Shown here piece after piece: positions 9,440 to 20,035 of a DNA stretch of 64,000 nucleotides. Location: positions 104,004-168,003 of the forward strand of contig MCFE01000111.1 of the NCBI GenBank assembly GCA_002104905.1. The letters run 5' to 3'. Position 1 is the stretch's first letter, and every line of letters starts with the position of its first letter. The notes beneath the pieces were generated by a model, which saw only the letters and a list, made by a program, of their open reading frames with translations, made no database searches and was not told the DNA's origin. Source of the stretch: Basidiobolus meristosporus CBS 931.73. Lineage: Eukaryota; Basidiobolomycota; Basidiobolomycetes; Basidiobolales; Basidiobolaceae. Both the position numbers and the translations under genes were made by a program.

Positions 9440-10957
9440 ATGGGAGGAGATATAGAGCTACAAACTAATACCTATTTCACAGAACAGAAGAAGACCCTCG
9501 ATGTTGAAAGCAACTATCCTGAATCGACAGAGGGTGGGGGAGGGCTCAGAAGAACACTAAAGGCGCGTCACCTGTCCATGATTTCCATCGGCGGAACCAT
9601 CGGAACCGGGCTTTTCCTGGCCAGTGGTCTTTCCATCAGCAATGGTGGACCTGGTGGTGCTCTGCTCGCCTATTCTCTAATTGGTATGATGGTGTTCTTT
9701 ATGATGACCAGTCTGGGCGAGATGGCCACGTACATCCCCGTTTCTGGTTCATTCAACACATATGGTGCCCGCTTCGTCGACCCGGCCTTTGGATTCGCCC
9801 TCAGTTGGAACTACTGGTACTCATGGGCACTCACGGTGGCGGTGGAGCTTTCGGCGTCGGGCCTGATCATGAAATACTGGTTTCGGGATGTCCCCAGCTG
9901 GGTGTGGAGTGCCAGCGTTTTGGTGATCATCATAGCAATCAACTCATTCTCCGCGAGAGGATACGGCGAGGCGGAGTACTGGTTCGCCTTGATCAAAGTC
10001 ATCACCGTGGTCGTGTTTATCATAGTAGGCATATTTGTTGCTGCCGGTGTTCTCGGAGGCGTCAAGTACGGGTTCCAAAACTTCACCAAGGGAGAAGCCC
10101 CATTTGTGAACGGTGGGCTTGGTGTCCTCAGTGTCTTTCTGCTGGCCGGGTTCTCTTTCATGGGAACAGAGCTGGTAGGCGTGGCTGCCGGTGAAAGTGA
10201 AAACCCGGAGAAGAACATCCCCAAGGCTATCAAGCAAGTTTTCTGGCGTATTTTACTCTTCTACATTGGCGCAATCTTCATCATCGGCCTATTGATTCCA
10301 TATGACGATCCTTTGTTAACCAGCGAGGATGTCCAGACCTCTCCCTTCACCCTTGGCTTTAAGCTTGCTGGCCTTGGATTCGCCCCCGATGTCATGAATG
10401 CCATTATACTGATTACAGTTCTCTCGGCCGGAAATTCTGCCCTCTATGCATGCACTCGAACTCTATGGACCATGTCCCATTCAAACATGGCCCCCAAGAT
10501 CTTTGGCCGCATCAATTCTCGAGGTGTGCCCATGTACGCAATGCTACTTACTGCTGCGTTCGGGTGCCTTGCTTTCCTAACATCGTTATTCGGAGATGAA
10601 GTTGTATACGAATGGCTACTCAAGGCTTCCGGCACCTCCGGGTTTCTCGCCTGGGTTGGAATTGCTGTCAGCCACCTCCGATTCCGTAGAGCATTCATCG
10701 CACAAGGTCACACACTTGATGAGCTTCCTTACCGCGCCAAATTGTATCCGTTTGGCCCTATAGTCGCTCTGTTACTTTGCATAGTGGTGATAGCCGGACA
10801 GGGCATCAATGCCTACTCTAACGGCAAGTTCGATTTCCTTCAGGCTTTCGGAGAATACCTAGCCGTCATCTTGTTCGCGATCCTGTATCTTGGATTCAAG
10901 ATCATCAAGAAAACCAAAGTCGTTCCACTAACCCAGTGCGATTTTAGCCGAACCTAG
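9440..10957 (+). CDS. amino-acid permease, LysP-like (paralogue)
   Basis: This 505-aa single-exon permease is the sister of the gene at 6887-8410. Both show the same order of conserved blocks: SIGGTIGTGLFLASG, TSLGEMATYIPVSGSF, GYGEAEYWFALIKV, GFSFMGTELVGVAAGESENP, VLSAGNSALYACTRTLW and a CD(L/F)SR tail. Twelve hydrophobic helices are expected. The N-terminal roughly 40 residues and the loop after TM6 diverge from the paralogue; the equivalent of VSSGSVQDVA is shortened here. A TATA box lies 67 bp upstream of the ATG. Substrate is probably a basic amino acid by family resemblance. The head-to-head arrangement suggests an inverted duplication with possible co-regulation. Confidence 0.85.
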   Translation: MGGDIELQTNTYFTEQKKTLDVESNYPESTEGGGGLRRTLKARHLSMISIGGTIGTGLFLASGLSISNGGPGGALLAYSLIGMMVFFMMTSLGEMATYIPVSGSFNTYGARFVDPAFGFALSWNYWYSWALTVAVELSASGLIMKYWFRDVPSWVWSASVLVIIIAINSFSARGYGEAEYWFALIKVITVVVFIIVGIFVAAGVLGGVKYGFQNFTKGEAPFVNGGLGVLSVFLLAGFSFMGTELVGVAAGESENPEKNIPKAIKQVFWRILLFYIGAIFIIGLLIPYDDPLLTSEDVQTSPFTLGFKLAGLGFAPDVMNAIILITVLSAGNSALYACTRTLWTMSHSNMAPKIFGRINSRGVPMYAMLLTAAFGCLAFLTSLFGDEVVYEWLLKASGTSGFLAWVGIAVSHLRFRRAFIAQGHTLDELPYRAKLYPFGPIVALLLCIVVIAGQGINAYSNGKFDFLQAFGEYLAVILFAILYLGFKIIKKTKVVPLTQCDFSRT

Positions 10958-11138
10958 CTTCTGCAACCTGCATGCAACATTATATATTTAGTCAATTCTC
11001 ATCATGTAGATACACAATCTTTCACATACCTGAATAAATCTAAACTAGATACTACTTTCGATCAATCGATCAAATCTGCTTGAAAAGCCAAAGGAAAGTG
11101 GGTTCGATAGTGGGTTTCCTTTTTTCAAAGGAAGCAAC

Positions 11139-12952
11139 ATGTACACTCCCATCAATATCGATCCGAACACGTCTCTTCGGCGAATTTACGAAGATCGGTT
11201 ATCTTATCATTTGAGTCTATGTCTCGGCAGAAGAGATATTGTTCGGGCATGGAAAATCCTTCAAGTTCTGTTTCCTTTTCAGCGAGCACGTTTTGAAGTA
11301 TTGTGGAAGGTAAGGAAGCGTCCGTGGCGAATTCTCTAGAGTCACCAACCACTCAACCCGAATTTTCTTTCTTCCCCCAAACGTGCAGGGAGGAGTTACC
11401 GTAATGCAGACTCTGCCAAGTTGCCAAGTTGAATTAACCCGGTTTTTCCAGCTTCTCCTTACCAGACACAGCGAATATGTAAATCTCTGGCATATCTTGG
11501 CCTCTCGAATCTTCCAGTAATTTATTGTTTTGCATATAGCGCGAGGAATTGCTCTTGGAAATGACCTACCACCAGATTCAACAAGGAAGCGTTCAAGAGG
11601 CTTACGGAACAATCATGGGGTAAGCAAGCTCCTTACGATCCTCATACCTCTCAGTAGATAGAATTCTCTCAATGCTCTCCCAGTAGTGTACCAGACAGCC
11701 AATTTAACCCGTCTCAATGCTTAGTTATATATATCACTCCCCTTTCAGCGAGAATCCCCTTATACATGGGTATGCTGGAATGCTCTCCGCCTATCTAGCG
11801 GAAAAAGATAACACGAGACGGAGCCAAAGCTTTGTTCGAAGTAGTCAGAGCATGGACCCCTACGGAAATGCGGATGATGAGCCGAGTGATAGCCAAGGTA
11901 AATACGGGAGAATTTCATGTTGAAGACGGCTTGACTAACAAGACTAAAGCACCAATCCAAAGGAACGTATCGGAGGCAATCAAACATTTCGAGAAAGCCT
12001 GTGCGCTAGACAATTCCAATGACATGTTTACCAGGTGCATGGTGGAGGTAAATCCAATTTTTTATCGAGTGGAATGGACTAGCTCTTACACTAATGGCTT
12101 ACCACCAGCTGCTATTCAAAAGCGGGCAACGTGACGAGGCAATCACATTAATGGAGGAGTTTTGCAAGAAGAATCCAACCAACCCTACTATTCAACAGTA
12201 AGCATTGATTGGAAACATTCATGATGTTGAGGGATTTACCATCATTTAATCGTAGCATGCTTTTCTCAACCCTTTACGCCGAGTTCCCCAATGACCATAG
12301 CAAATGGATAGATCATGCTAAACAATGCGCACGACTGGACCCTGCTTGTGATTTAGAAAGCATCATTCAGCCAATTGTTCAGCACTACGAGATGGTCATC
12401 AGCAAGCAGGTGGCATCCGAAAGCGTGCCTACACGGCTCGAGATTCTACGGCTCTTGGCTACTCGGATCGACTATGGGGCCAGCGAGATGTGGGTTTGGG
12501 AGAAAACCGTCGAAACCCTTATGCATATCAAGTAATTCGCCATTTGTACACCTCAGATCACCGGACATGTATGCTGATCCAACTATTAGGAAGAAGCCAT
12601 CTGTATCAGACGCTGACGCCGAAATCTGGAAAGATCGGTTGAGCTGGTGGTCATCGTTTCTTTTCCTGCGCCTGCCGACTCCGTCAACACTGAACCTAAG
12701 CAACGAGGAGGACAAACTTTTGGGTGGGTGAACCATGTAGCAAGGCCGAGTTTCGAATCTTACTAACCATACGACCCAGTACTGAAGTTGATTTGCGCAC
12801 GCTACATCTACCCAGTCGACTATGTGAAGTTTCCCGCAAGCCAGATATTGTTCCGAAGCTCGAGCAAGAAGGAGCTGAAGGGCCTGCTAAAGCCACATGA
12901 ATTTTGGCTCAAGCGAATCGAGGAGGAAGCACTCAACTCGGATGACGCATAG
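11139..12952 (+). CDS. RRN11: Rrn11-like RNA polymerase I core-factor subunit, eight exons, one apparent frameshift
   Basis: The predicted product is a TPR-like protein resembling Rrn11/TAF1A, part of the core factor that recruits RNA polymerase I to the rDNA promoter. Exons read 11139-11309, 11389-11478, 11540-11619, 11749-12047, 12109-12197, 12256-12531, 12590-12723 and 12780-12952. All phases fit except inside exon 4. There the first part (ENPLIHGYAGMLSAYLAEK) and the second (GAKALFEVVRAW) are in different frames. The change falls at the A5 run near 11802-11806; removing one A would restore a single frame, and no intron ends fit. Supporting motifs are HLSLCLGRRDIVRAWKIL, the helical repeat AIKHFEKACALDNSNDMF, and the W/F-rich C-terminus. 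The last intron has a clear TTACTAAC branch site. Family call is moderate. Confidence 0.6.
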
Positions 12953-13114
12953 AGGGTTTTTTTGTATTATTGTACAGTTGTTCACGAATAAAGTGATTCC
13001 ATAGAACGTTTATTTCGTGAGTATTAGGGATAAATTCCGAGGGTGGACAAAATTATACATGACTCGGGTAGGAAGTGATTACTATACTATGCTTCAAGGT
13101 ATGTAGAGCTGCGC

Positions 13115-16100
13115 TTATTTGCCAGCACCGGTGGACTTGACAGTTCTGACGGTGGGGTACATTTGTAGTCCGGCGATTTCTGGGTTCCAGTTGATTGGCT
13201 TCCTCTTTCGGATGATGATCCGGCGTACGGTAGAATAGAGTATGAGGAACGCACCAAACGCTAAGGGGATCAGCCAGTAGAGTGGGCTGAGACGGTGTGA
13301 AGTACCGAATGCAATATTGAATGGTGGGATATAGACGATCATCATAGCCAAGGCAGCGCCGCAAAACATTCCATAGAATGTCTTCTTGTTGCGGAACATG
13401 TACTTGCCGAATGGAAGACGGATAAGACATTTGCAGGCAAACAAGTTGAAGCACTGACAGATCATGATTGAGAGATAGAAGATGCTCTGGGCTTGTGCAA
13501 GTGCTTCCTTTTGATCTTCATTGGTCAGGACTCGGCCGCTTGGGAGGGTATATGATGGTGAATCATTCAGGAAATATTGGTTGCCTTCCTGCATGTGACG
13601 AGCCTGGGAGGGAGTGATACCGAATTCCCGATACAGAACCACAAAGTAGGCGGTCATGGCAGCAGCAAATTCGATGAGTCCTGCCTCGACATAAGCCCAA
13701 GATAATACACCAGCATCCACCAGAACCTCGTCGTCGGTCTCTTCAAAGAGCTCCCTCCAGTAGTAAGAGGTGAATTTTTCTGAAACACTGTGTTTGAAGA
13801 GAGTCATTTTAGATGGCCGGCTCTCCTCCCCAGACTCAACATCGACTGAAGCTACAGGGCGTCTGGCCATTTGGTTTCTGAGCCGAGTTACTGAACGAGC
13901 AGTTACAGGCTTACGAGGTGGAAGCTTCATCAATCCACCCTTGGTTTCAGGAAGTTCCCAGGCGTACGAGAGAGCGGCAAATATCTCGAAACCCAAGTCA
14001 ATGACCAGAATCAAGATGGCAGATAGGGGGAGTGGAAGAGGCACAATGATGTACAACAAGTTCGGCAGGATTTCAGGCGTGCTGTGGGTCACTGTGTACT
14101 GGATGGACTTCTTCAAATTGGCAAAGATAAGACGTCCTTCTTCAACTCCCTTGACGGTGGAGGCAAAGTTATCGTCCAGTAAGATCATGGCCGCTGCTTC
14201 CTTGGACACATCCGAGCCGGACTCGTTCATAGCTATACCCAGATCGGCTTTCTTCAGGGCGGGGGAGTCGTTCACACCATCCCCGGTAACACCCACAATG
14301 TGGCCCATGGCCTGCGCACGCTTCACAATCTCCAACTTATGCCGGGGGGAGGTACGGGCAAAGATTATCTCATTCTTGGAGAAAATGATGTCCCAATCGT
14401 CGTCAGACAGGGAGTCGATTTGCTCCCCGTGAATCACAATGGCCGAATATTCATGCTCTTGAACGCTCTCAACCGGGCGTCCAGTGCGCTTGGCTACTTG
14501 GATCTTGGTTTCCGAGAGCACAAGATTGATTTTCCGTCCGACCGCTTCGGCAGTTAATGGATGATCACCGGTAACCATCATGACTTGAATTCCAGCAGAA
14601 CGACAGCGACCAATGGCCTCACGGACTCCGTGTTTGGGAGGATCTTCAAGAGAAGCTAGACCAACGAAGCATAGATTGCTGGTGGGGTAGTTTTGGGCTT
14701 CCTTGGTAAACTGGAAATCTTCTGGGTACTGATCGCCGGGTAGCAACAGCTGAGCAAAGGCAAGCACGCGATGGCCCTTACTGGCCATGTACTCGTAGGT
14801 CTGATCATAGAGGGCCTGATGCTCCCCAGACAACGGAACGGCCTCGTTGTTGATCAGGATGGAACTGCATAGTCTCAACACGCGCTCAGGGGCTCCTTTA
14901 ATGTACAGAGTCAGGGGCCCGTTGGCGTGACGTTTCTGGTGGATGGTCAATGCCCATTTGTTATCGGAGTTGAAGGGGATTTCAAAGACCTTGGGGAAAT
15001 TGTTGGCCGCATTGTCGAAGTTGGGGAGGTTTTTGGCAGCAAATCGAACCAAACCCGATTCGGTAGCGTCTCCCAGGATTTGGCGCTCCTCCACAGGAAT
15101 ATCAACCCGATCGAATTTGGCCTTGGAGTTGAGGGTCGAAATATACATGATCTCATTGACGCCGGGTGCATCGGCAGTAAGTGGGACCTCTGGATTACCA
15201 GCGGATGGGAACGCGGTATACATTACAAGCCCGCTCCAAACGTTGGTCACTGTCATCTGGTTTCTGGTCAACGTACCAGTCTTGTCGGTAGCCAGAAGTG
15301 TGATGGCACCAAGAGTCTCCACACCCTTAAGATCCTTGACTAGCACTTTGGCATCAGCCATTCTCTTGGCGGCGATGGTTAGAAGCATGGTCACTGTGGC
15401 GGGAAGACCCTCTGGGACCCAAGCGACGAAGACGCCAATGGCAAAATTGAGAGTGAACTGGATTTTCCCGTAGATGACTTGTCCAACAATGAAGAAGATG
15501 ACGGCGGTCAAGAATGCAACCGAGGCGATGATTTTAACAAAATTATCGATTTCAGTGGTTAGAGGGCTCTTCCTCTTCTTTTCTCCTTGAGTGAGGCCAG
15601 CGATTTGGCCCAACACAGTATTGTCACCCGTTCGGATGACTATGCCATACCCCTCACCAGAAACAACCAGAGTACCATTGAATGCAATGTTACTGGCCTC
15701 CAGAGGGTTCTTATGGGTGTTGGCTTTGGTTCGCTCTTGTGGCTCCGATTCACCAGTAAGAGAAGAGTTGTCAACCTTCATGTCAGATGAGGCAAATATC
15801 AGCAGATCAGCAGGAATCTTGTCCCCCATTCTGGCCAAAACAATGTCTCCTGGAACAAGATCTGCAGCAGCCATCTGATTCAATCGTCCATCGCGGATAG
15901 CGAAGCACTTGGCGGGTATCATGTTAAGGAAAGAAGCAAGGATAGAGGCACTTTTCTGCAGCTGATAGAACTCGATGAATGCGTTCACCAAGGCAACTCC
16001 GATCAGGATGGCTCCAAGATAAATGTTGGCCTGGTTGTTCACCGGATCGATAGCTAAAAGCACGTATTGAAGAATACCCGCCACAACCAGCAGAACATTA

Positions 16101-16528
16101 AAAAGCCCCGCCAGACATTCAAGGTACAAGAAGAGAGGGGATTTCTTTTTCGGTGGAGTCAATATGTTGGGTCCATGCTCCTGGAGCCCTCTTGTGGCCT
16201 GGTCAGTGGTCAGTCCTTGGCTGTTTCCAGGTTTGGCAATATCGGCAGAGGTGTTGTACTTGTGGCAAACCTCCTCAAAGCCCATCAGATGCTCAATAAT
16301 ATCGACATTCTTCTTTTGTTTAGAGTGCGGGGTTTTCTCGTCAAATGCTTCGGCAGCGGGTTCGTTGGAGGAGGGGGGGACGTAGGATACGGGAGTGATA
16401 TCAGAAGGGCGGAGAGGTTTCTCAGAATCCTGAAACACGACTTTGCTATGATGGGTGGCGGTAGAGATCAGGTCGTCATCATTGGGGTTGCTACTCAAAT
16501 TATTGTTGTTACTATTATTGGCTGACAT
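13115..16528 (-). CDS. P-type cation ATPase of the Na,K-ATPase (IIC) type
   Basis: This intronless ORF encodes 1,137 aa, a P2C-type ATPase that would move monovalent cations (Na+, K+ or H+) across the plasma membrane. Visible landmarks are the N-terminal cation-ATPase domain from about residue 75, TGES at 258-261, PEGL at 372-375 in M4, the phosphorylated Asp415 in DKTGTLT, and the hinge TGDGVNDSPALKKADLGIAM. M5-M6 have PLPLPLSAILILVIDLGFEIF. The IDLG motif and the PEGLP helix place it with Na,K/H,K pumps rather than with yeast ENA or PMR1. The extra N-terminal roughly 70 residues are Asn/Ser-rich and probably disordered. I see no beta subunit nearby. Ion specificity cannot be decided from sequence. 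Confidence 0.85.
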   Translation of the reverse strand: MSANNSNNNNLSSNPNDDDLISTATHHSKVVFQDSEKPLRPSDITPVSYVPPSSNEPAAEAFDEKTPHSKQKKNVDIIEHLMGFEEVCHKYNTSADIAKPGNSQGLTTDQATRGLQEHGPNILTPPKKKSPLFLYLECLAGLFNVLLVVAGILQYVLLAIDPVNNQANIYLGAILIGVALVNAFIEFYQLQKSASILASFLNMIPAKCFAIRDGRLNQMAAADLVPGDIVLARMGDKIPADLLIFASSDMKVDNSSLTGESEPQERTKANTHKNPLEASNIAFNGTLVVSGEGYGIVIRTGDNTVLGQIAGLTQGEKKRKSPLTTEIDNFVKIIASVAFLTAVIFFIVGQVIYGKIQFTLNFAIGVFVAWVPEGLPATVTMLLTIAAKRMADAKVLVKDLKGVETLGAITLLATDKTGTLTRNQMTVTNVWSGLVMYTAFPSAGNPEVPLTADAPGVNEIMYISTLNSKAKFDRVDIPVEERQILGDATESGLVRFAAKNLPNFDNAANNFPKVFEIPFNSDNKWALTIHQKRHANGPLTLYIKGAPERVLRLCSSILINNEAVPLSGEHQALYDQTYEYMASKGHRVLAFAQLLLPGDQYPEDFQFTKEAQNYPTSNLCFVGLASLEDPPKHGVREAIGRCRSAGIQVMMVTGDHPLTAEAVGRKINLVLSETKIQVAKRTGRPVESVQEHEYSAIVIHGEQIDSLSDDDWDIIFSKNEIIFARTSPRHKLEIVKRAQAMGHIVGVTGDGVNDSPALKKADLGIAMNESGSDVSKEAAAMILLDDNFASTVKGVEEGRLIFANLKKSIQYTVTHSTPEILPNLLYIIVPLPLPLSAILILVIDLGFEIFAALSYAWELPETKGGLMKLPPRKPVTARSVTRLRNQMARRPVASVDVESGEESRPSKMTLFKHSVSEKFTSYYWRELFEETDDEVLVDAGVLSWAYVEAGLIEFAAAMTAYFVVLYREFGITPSQARHMQEGNQYFLNDSPSYTLPSGRVLTNEDQKEALAQAQSIFYLSIMICQCFNLFACKCLIRLPFGKYMFRNKKTFYGMFCGAALAMMIVYIPPFNIAFGTSHRLSPLYWLIPLAFGAFLILYSTVRRIIIRKRKPINWNPEIAGLQMYPTVRTVKSTGAGK

Positions 16529-18307
16529 TATTGGCTTTCTCTAAAAGAGAAATACGAAGACGACGTAGGTATTAGGCGGAAAAACGAAACGAACGGCTAT
16601 CAACGTCAACCAATTGTAAATGAGAGTAGAGGACAACTGTTCGCGGTAATGCTGAGTACGAGATGTTGAAGGGTGGAGGACATCCCTTATATATGGGTTG
16701 GAAAAGTATCCGATTATGACAATTCGCTTCTGACCCGTGACTCCACAGATAACTATACTACCCCATGTATCAGAACGCAAATAGGCTCTGTTGATTACCA
16801 AACAGAAACATCTAATCATTGATCATTTGCTTTCCAGCACAGTCATTGTTTTGCCAAGCTATTGAATGCTATTCAATCAACGACGCATTTATTACCGCAG
16901 AATATGATTTGAAGCGGCGCTGTTTTTGGTTAGCGACCTGTAGGTAGCACTGCAGGTGGACAATCGATTACCACTAAAAATACCAGGATTCGTGAAACTG
17001 CCATACAACAAACCAATGGTTCACCCCCCATCACATTTATTTTAATCCCCGAATCACTGAATGAGATCCTGCCCATCTAAGCTCTATTCACCTGCTTTAC
17101 ATTGAAATTGTTTCTGCCCACTTCACCACTATATTATACATACTGTACAGCAGCCTTGGATTGTGTGTGTAACATTGAACTCAGATAAGGAGTGATAAGA
17201 GTCGGTAGCCTAAAGTAAATGTTTCTAGAGGTCTGACTTACCAATGCCTGATGCAAATATGCAAACTTGGTGTCACCGAGGGAGACATAAATTTATGAAT
17301 TTCAAACAATACCGTTTTTTAACAAATCGCAAAGGATTCTTTATTTTCTGGATTCAGTTTTCTTCCACGACTTTATCCTCTCTGTCATGACGTCTTGCAC
17401 TCTGGTCTGACCCCTAACTCTGACCGACTGAGTCTTCGTAGGGAGAACGTTGGGTCAATTTCCAGATTAGTGCACCGATAACCACTGTACTGTATCGTCC
17501 GTAGGCTCGAAATTAAGAATGAGGGGTAGAACATGTTTTCCGATATCAACGGTTGTTTGTCAAGACTCCATTCTTTATCGCTGCCAATGAAACCCCGTCA
17601 CTTCGTGATACGTAACTCAAGCGGCTCTACTGGCCCTGGATCAGAAGACCGATATCTGAAGTAGCCGTGATTTTTTTTCCTGTTAAGGAACGTCCGTCAT
17701 TTTCCATTGGTTTCACAGCAGAATGAAAAGGTTGGACTCTGCGCTAAAGAGTTGCTCGGGAAGACCTATTGATAGAACCCGTAAAATATAAAACTCTTGT
17801 GGATACTCTATCTACTCTAACAATATTGACCATTTTATATATTTACTATACTATTTCTACGCTCTTGTACCAACCGACTGTAGTTTTAGGGTCTGCATAA
17901 AAAACCCGGGGTCACTTCGGTCACTTTGAATCAGTGGATGTGAACTCTAACCTAGGGGGGTTGAGGTTAATCCGGGGAAAGGGATGAACAAGTCATAGCC
18001 ATAGGCACCCAATCAATCGTGATTAATGACTAATCGGTTCTTTGCGATCATCTATTGATTCTCTGTGGTAGTTCGTGTTGCGTATTGCATGTTGCATGGT
18101 TTTTGTTGCACCCCACATCAGAGGTCTGGACCGGTCTTCAGAACAACAAGGTACTGCCCCAAAAGTCCATCAAATCACGTGATGGAGAACCAAGAGTTGA
18201 GGCCTCTTGAATACCCCATAATTTTTCAGTAGTTAATTCAAAATCATTTCTGCTCGATCGCGACCTCCTCGATACTCTCTCTTTCGCTACCTAAAGACAC
18301 GCTCAAT
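16529..18307. other. intergenic, between divergent ATPase and COX7 genes
   Basis: This 1.8-kb region contains no convincing ORF, tRNA or repeat. A palindromic TCACGTGA at 18175-18182, about 126 bp before the COX7 start, is an E-box of the Cbf1/USF type. Otherwise I see only AT-rich promoter-like sequence. Confidence 0.4.
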
Positions 18308-18554
18308 ATGGATTTTGTCAACCGCCCCAACCACATGTTGAACAAGCAGAAGTTGTTCCAAGTAAGCCAGCCATTCACAAAAAGGATAGAATTTTTGCTA
18401 ACTCTTTGTTTTTCAGTCCCAGGCCGCAAAGCCTGTGTGGCTCAAGGGTCCTAGAGACAAGGTCTTGGTTACCTCCTTCTTTGTCTTCCTTGGCGCTGGA
18501 CTTGTTGGCTCCTTGTACGGCACTGTTCAATTGATCCGCGGCAAGAAGGACTAA
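18308..18554 (+). CDS. COX7: cytochrome c oxidase subunit 7
   Basis: This small nuclear-encoded subunit of respiratory complex IV sits in the inner mitochondrial membrane. Exons are 18308-18361 and 18417-18554. The intron starts GTAAGC, has TTGCTAAC and ends TTTTTCAG. The product is 63 aa. The first half carries the KQKLFQ...KPVWLKGPRDK pattern seen in Cox7/COX7A proteins. A single transmembrane helix follows (about residues 35-58), and the protein ends with a short basic tail (RGKKD). It lies alone between two long intergenic stretches. Confidence 0.8.
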
Positions 18555-20035
18555 ACAGTTCTAACATTCCAACACGTTATGCATCTTAATCATCCCAACT
18601 TTACATCTCAAGAGTTCTAACGAAATAAAGTCCCTACCGATCATATCAGTCGAGCTATTTTGAACTGTCAAAAAATAGTTTCATATTAACATGAAACCTA
18701 GGGTTGGATTTTCGTTTGATTCCTTGGGATTCTAGAGATTACCTGCATATTGTATGCCATGCCCTACGATTACAACTAGTTTATCCTGGTGTGTTATGAC
18801 AGAGATCACGATATTATTCTGGCATGTACATTCTTCTACCGAGGAGGTAGAGTTTTAAGTGGCCATACTCCATAACAATGCTAAGTATCTCACTAAATTC
18901 TTACATAATTTAACCAAGAAGTCACGTGACCAGGGTTGATAATTCACTAACCCACAAATCCAACGAATCGATGTTGAATATGACGGAGGTTGATTAAAAC
19001 TTACGTTGGACCCCCTATTAATTTCAGCACCCCGAAGCACAAGTTTATCAAATCGTTCTATGTATAGAATATTCTTCCACTCTGGCAAAACACACTTGCT
19101 TGCACGCGCGTTTTGATCTCCCTAAACGAACACTCTTGGTGTTATTTATACCTAGACAAGACATATTGCATTGGAATAATATCCCAAACGAATCGCTTGA
19201 TTAGGTAAATATCATCTGCGTCGGATTCATACAGTACGTGTGAGTTGACCAATATGGCAGGTAGTGAAGCTTGATTTCTCACTTTGACACTTGTAAGCGT
19301 TACTCTCAGGGTTAGGACTAGGATCAAGTGACCGGTGCATGGTGACTCTCCACTATCTGGATCCATTATCAGGGAATCAGATGGATGAATAGGCAACGTT
19401 TGGTTCATAGATAGATTGTAAAGCGAGCAAATTCCTGTATTCAAGTGGAATTGGATTCAATTATTACTACCCGCTTGGTCCTAAGCATAGCCCTCGGTCA
19501 AGGGGTGGCCTTCCTTTATGCAATCAATCAAGCCTTGAAAGAGGATCTCTTTAGCCAAATAGTCGACTTGGCGTGCCATAGCAATGTTACCTGGATAAAT
19601 GATACTCTCTCCAAGCTATGATGTGTCCTATGGTACAGGCGAATGCAAATGCTCCATTTGTTTCTCTTGCAAGTCATGGGACAAGTTGAGGGTTGTGGAG
19701 GCCCGATGGTTGAAAATGGAGGGTATGCGGGAATTAATTCATCTATCTTAACAAATAAATTGGTACTTAAATTAGTCCTGGATCACATACCGAGTGAATC
19801 CCTAAAATATTCTTGTGTCTCCTTGCTTGTGCCTCCCCCCTTTTGACTATAGGTTCCCTGAAGCCGTGTGGCATTGATTGAGATAATTCGAGGGAGTGAT
19901 ATAAATAATCCAAGAACGTTTCATCTCCGTTCAGACCAGACGTGTGATTGTGAAGTCATTTTAACTATCCCCCGCTCTCCTATCCTTTGCCCATCTTTGT
20001 AACCGAATCCATCTAATCACCTCACTATTCCCGCC
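18555..20035. other. intergenic, no gene seen
   Basis: This 1.5-kb stretch lies between COX7 and the ankyrin gene. Short frames in it lack good ATG starts or any recognisable motif. A 10-bp palindrome GTCACGTGAC at 18921-18930 is the second CACGTG site of the region. Confidence 0.4.

Noticed and set aside
11893..11945. Possible extra intron (GTAAAT ... GACTAACAAG) in the Rrn11-like gene
   Set aside because: A branch-like GACTAAC is present, but the AG is only a few bases beyond it. The stretch is a multiple of three and open, so I kept it as coding; RNA data could change this.
19142..19444. 100-codon minus-strand frame in the intergenic stretch
   Set aside because: It starts with TTG, has no recognisable motif and no conserved composition.
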